From assembly GCA_025454125.1 (NCBI GenBank), contig JALOPA010000169.1, positions 1 to 5,710 of the forward strand: 5,710 nt of DNA, in the 5' to 3' direction. This DNA is from Thermodesulfobacteriota bacterium (GTDB lineage: Bacteria; Desulfobacterota; DSM-4660; Desulfatiglandales; HGW-15). The number at the start of each line of letters is the position of its first letter. Position 1 is the first letter of the stretch. Shown here piece by piece: positions 4,312 through 5,710 of the stretch. The position numbers and the translations under genes were made by a program. The notes under the pieces are model-generated. The model did no database searches. It had not been told where the DNA came from and saw only the letters and a list, made by a program, of their open reading frames with translations.

Positions 4312-4340
4312 TTGGAGAACGGTTGAATAAATAATAGAAT
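4312..4340 (+). promoter_or_regulatory. Weak candidate promoter for kynU
   Basis: TTGGAG (4312-4317), a 17-base spacer and TAGAAT (4335-4340, five of six) lie upstream of kynU. The start point would be near 4347, giving a leader of about 38 bases. The -35 element matches consensus at only three positions, so an activator or a different sigma factor may be involved. Confidence 0.35.
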
Positions 4341-4384
4341 TCGTTGCTTTGTTCAATTCCGCTGCCGCGCTAAAGGAGAGCGAT

Positions 4385-5647
4385 ATGCGCACCGATCTTC
4401 AGTATGCACTCGAACAGGATGAGCGAGACCCGCTTGGTCGGTTCCGCGATGAATTTGTCATTACCGACCCTCACCTCCTCTATCTGGACGGCAATTCCCT
4501 GGGCAGGTTGCCGAAACGTTCTGCTGCACACCTTCGTCAAGTCACAGAGCACAGTTGGGGCGAGAGGTTGATTCGCGGATGGGGAGAGGAGTGGTTCACG
4601 GCGCCTCAGCGCATCGGCGCGAAGATTGCCCGTCTTATCGGCGCAAAGCCGGGTGAAGTGATCGTGTGTGATTCCACGTCGGTCAACCTCTTCAAACTCG
4701 TCATGGCTGCGTTGCATGCCCGGCCCGGCCGTCGCAAGATCGTGACCGACGATCTCAACTTCCCCACAGATGTCTACATCATGCAGGGAGCCCTGCAACT
4801 CGCTGGTCAAGACTTCCGGCTGGAGATGGTTCATTCCGAAGACGGGATGACCCTGGCCGACGACGCCCTCTCGGCCGCGATCGACGAGGACACGGCTCTT
4901 GTGGAGTTGACCCACACCGCCTTCAAGAGCGGCTATGTGTACCCCCTGCGGGCGATCACGGAGATGACTCACCGGGCCGGGGCGTGGGTCCTCTGGGATT
5001 TGAGCCACTCGGCAGGAGCGATGCCTCTCGACCTCACCGACGCAAACGTGGACCTGGCTGTGGGGTGCACGTACAAGTACCTGAACGGCGGTCCGGGTGC
5101 ACCGGCATTCTTGTACGTGCGCGAAGACTTGCAGGAGAAACTGGTCAGCCCGATCTGGGGCTGGTTCGGGCAGAAGGAACAGTTCGACATGGCCTTGGAC
5201 TACCGGCCGGCACCGGGACTGACTCGCTTCCTGGCGGGCACGCCGAACATGCTCTCCCTCTCTGCGGTGGAACCGTCGGTTGACCTGATCCTGGAGGCGG
5301 GAGTCGATCGCCTGCGCGAGAAATCCGTGAAGCAGACCGAGTACCTGATCGGCCTTTGGGAAGAAACTCTACGGCCCCTGGGCGTCAACCTCAATTCGCC
5401 CCGTGATGCCGCTCGCCGTGGCTCCCACGTTTCCCTCGGCCACCCGGAGGGGTTGCGCATCGACCGCGCCCTGATCGAAGAAATGCACGTGATCCCTGAC
5501 TTCCGTTACCCGGACAACATCCGCTTCGGCATCGCGCCGCTCTACACTTCCTTTGCCGATATCCATGAAGCCATGGCCCGTCTCCGGCGGGTCATCGAGG
5601 ATCGCCTGTTTGAAAAATACCCCAAAGAGAGGCCGGAGGTCACTTGA
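4385..5647 (+). CDS. kynU: Kynureninase (L-kynurenine hydrolase, EC 3.7.1.3)
   Basis: This 420-residue PLP-dependent enzyme cleaves L-kynurenine to anthranilate and L-alanine in tryptophan breakdown, in the cytoplasm. The ATG at 4385 has AGGAG six bases upstream. An in-frame ATG at 4349 has no ribosome-binding site, and the shorter start gives the usual bacterial length of about 416. Visible signatures are YLDGNSLGRLP near residue 33, the cofactor-phosphate region CDSTSVNLFK near 95, DDLNFPTDVY with the ring-stacking Phe at 126, WDLSHSAGAMPLDL with Asp 205 and His 208, and the Schiff-base Lys 231 in CTYKYLNGGPGAP. Further on are GWFGQ, FLAGTPNML and IRFGIAPLYTSF, whose Arg 380 corresponds to the substrate-carboxylate arginine. 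All key residues are present, so it should be active. No kynA, kynB or anthranilate genes are in view. It is divergent from the small membrane gene. Confidence 0.97.
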   Translation: MRTDLQYALEQDERDPLGRFRDEFVITDPHLLYLDGNSLGRLPKRSAAHLRQVTEHSWGERLIRGWGEEWFTAPQRIGAKIARLIGAKPGEVIVCDSTSVNLFKLVMAALHARPGRRKIVTDDLNFPTDVYIMQGALQLAGQDFRLEMVHSEDGMTLADDALSAAIDEDTALVELTHTAFKSGYVYPLRAITEMTHRAGAWVLWDLSHSAGAMPLDLTDANVDLAVGCTYKYLNGGPGAPAFLYVREDLQEKLVSPIWGWFGQKEQFDMALDYRPAPGLTRFLAGTPNMLSLSAVEPSVDLILEAGVDRLREKSVKQTEYLIGLWEETLRPLGVNLNSPRDAARRGSHVSLGHPEGLRIDRALIEEMHVIPDFRYPDNIRFGIAPLYTSFADIHEAMARLRRVIEDRLFEKYPKERPEVT

Positions 5648-5710
5648 GCTCCGCCTTCATCAACTCGCCTGTCAACTGCGCCATGGCGGCGACCTCTGTG
5701 CAGAAATGCT
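5640..5710 (-). CDS. Possible C-terminal end of a convergent gene (partial)
   Basis: On the - strand the last bases read HFCTEVAAMAQLTGELMKAE followed by LK and TGA at 5640-5642. The 22 residues look like an amphipathic C-terminal helix with normal coding composition. The stop would overlap the kynU stop region tail to tail by eight bases. No terminator-like hairpin or + strand start is seen here. The rest of the gene lies beyond the window, so neither family nor reality can be confirmed. Confidence 0.4.
   Translation of the reverse strand, partial: HFCTEVAAMAQLTGELMKAELK

Noticed and set aside
4370..5008. - strand open frame of 212 codons
   Set aside because: It is antisense to kynU, whose reading frame is unmistakable. 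Such antisense frames are common in GC-rich genes.

Overview
The window is a bacterial chromosomal segment of moderately high GC. Its repeat types, its tRNA with an encoded CCA end and the flavour of its hypothetical proteins suggest a Desulfobacterota/Nitrospirota-like or other environmental Gram-negative lineage. That placement is an impression, not a proof. No phage structural genes, complete transposase or CRISPR array are visible.

Layout. Positions 1-38 hold a plausible C-terminal end of an upstream gene. Positions 39-520 are non-coding and carry several inverted-repeat elements that begin with GTCATT, the clearest being a double dRS3-like palindrome at 411-481. A complete tRNA-Arg(CCG) lies at 522-598. 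From about 727 to 1810 there is a belt of decaying accessory genes on the + strand: the first 47 codons of a SIR2-like protein, a twice-frameshifted PBECR/DUF4258-like putative toxin, an overlapping DUF2283 partner that is still open, and one tetratricopeptide repeat left from a larger gene. Positions 3245-1815 on the - strand carry three intact co-directional genes: a small four-cysteine zinc-binding-type protein, a GNAT acetyltransferase with an unusual N-terminal extension, and an 86-residue conserved-looking protein 11 bases behind it. Positions 3264-3740 are non-coding, with a palindromic repeat and a near-copy of the tRNA T-arm. At 3903-4181 (- strand) a small three-helix membrane protein has a near-consensus sigma-70 promoter and a terminator but is broken by one in-frame TAG. 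Divergent from it, 4385-5647 encodes a complete kynureninase. A probable convergent gene ends in the last 71 bases.

How it fits together. The only confidently assigned metabolic gene is kynU (tryptophan/kynurenine catabolism, giving anthranilate and alanine), with no other pathway gene in view. The acetyltransferase and the 86-residue protein look like a translational unit of unknown role. The remnants between the tRNA and about 1.8 kb look like a worn-out accessory or defence-type island, consistent with tRNA-associated integration. The most interesting signals are the toxin/antitoxin decay pattern, the strongly promoted membrane gene with a single amber codon, the displaced T-arm copy, and the uncharacterised GNAT-plus-86-residue pair.
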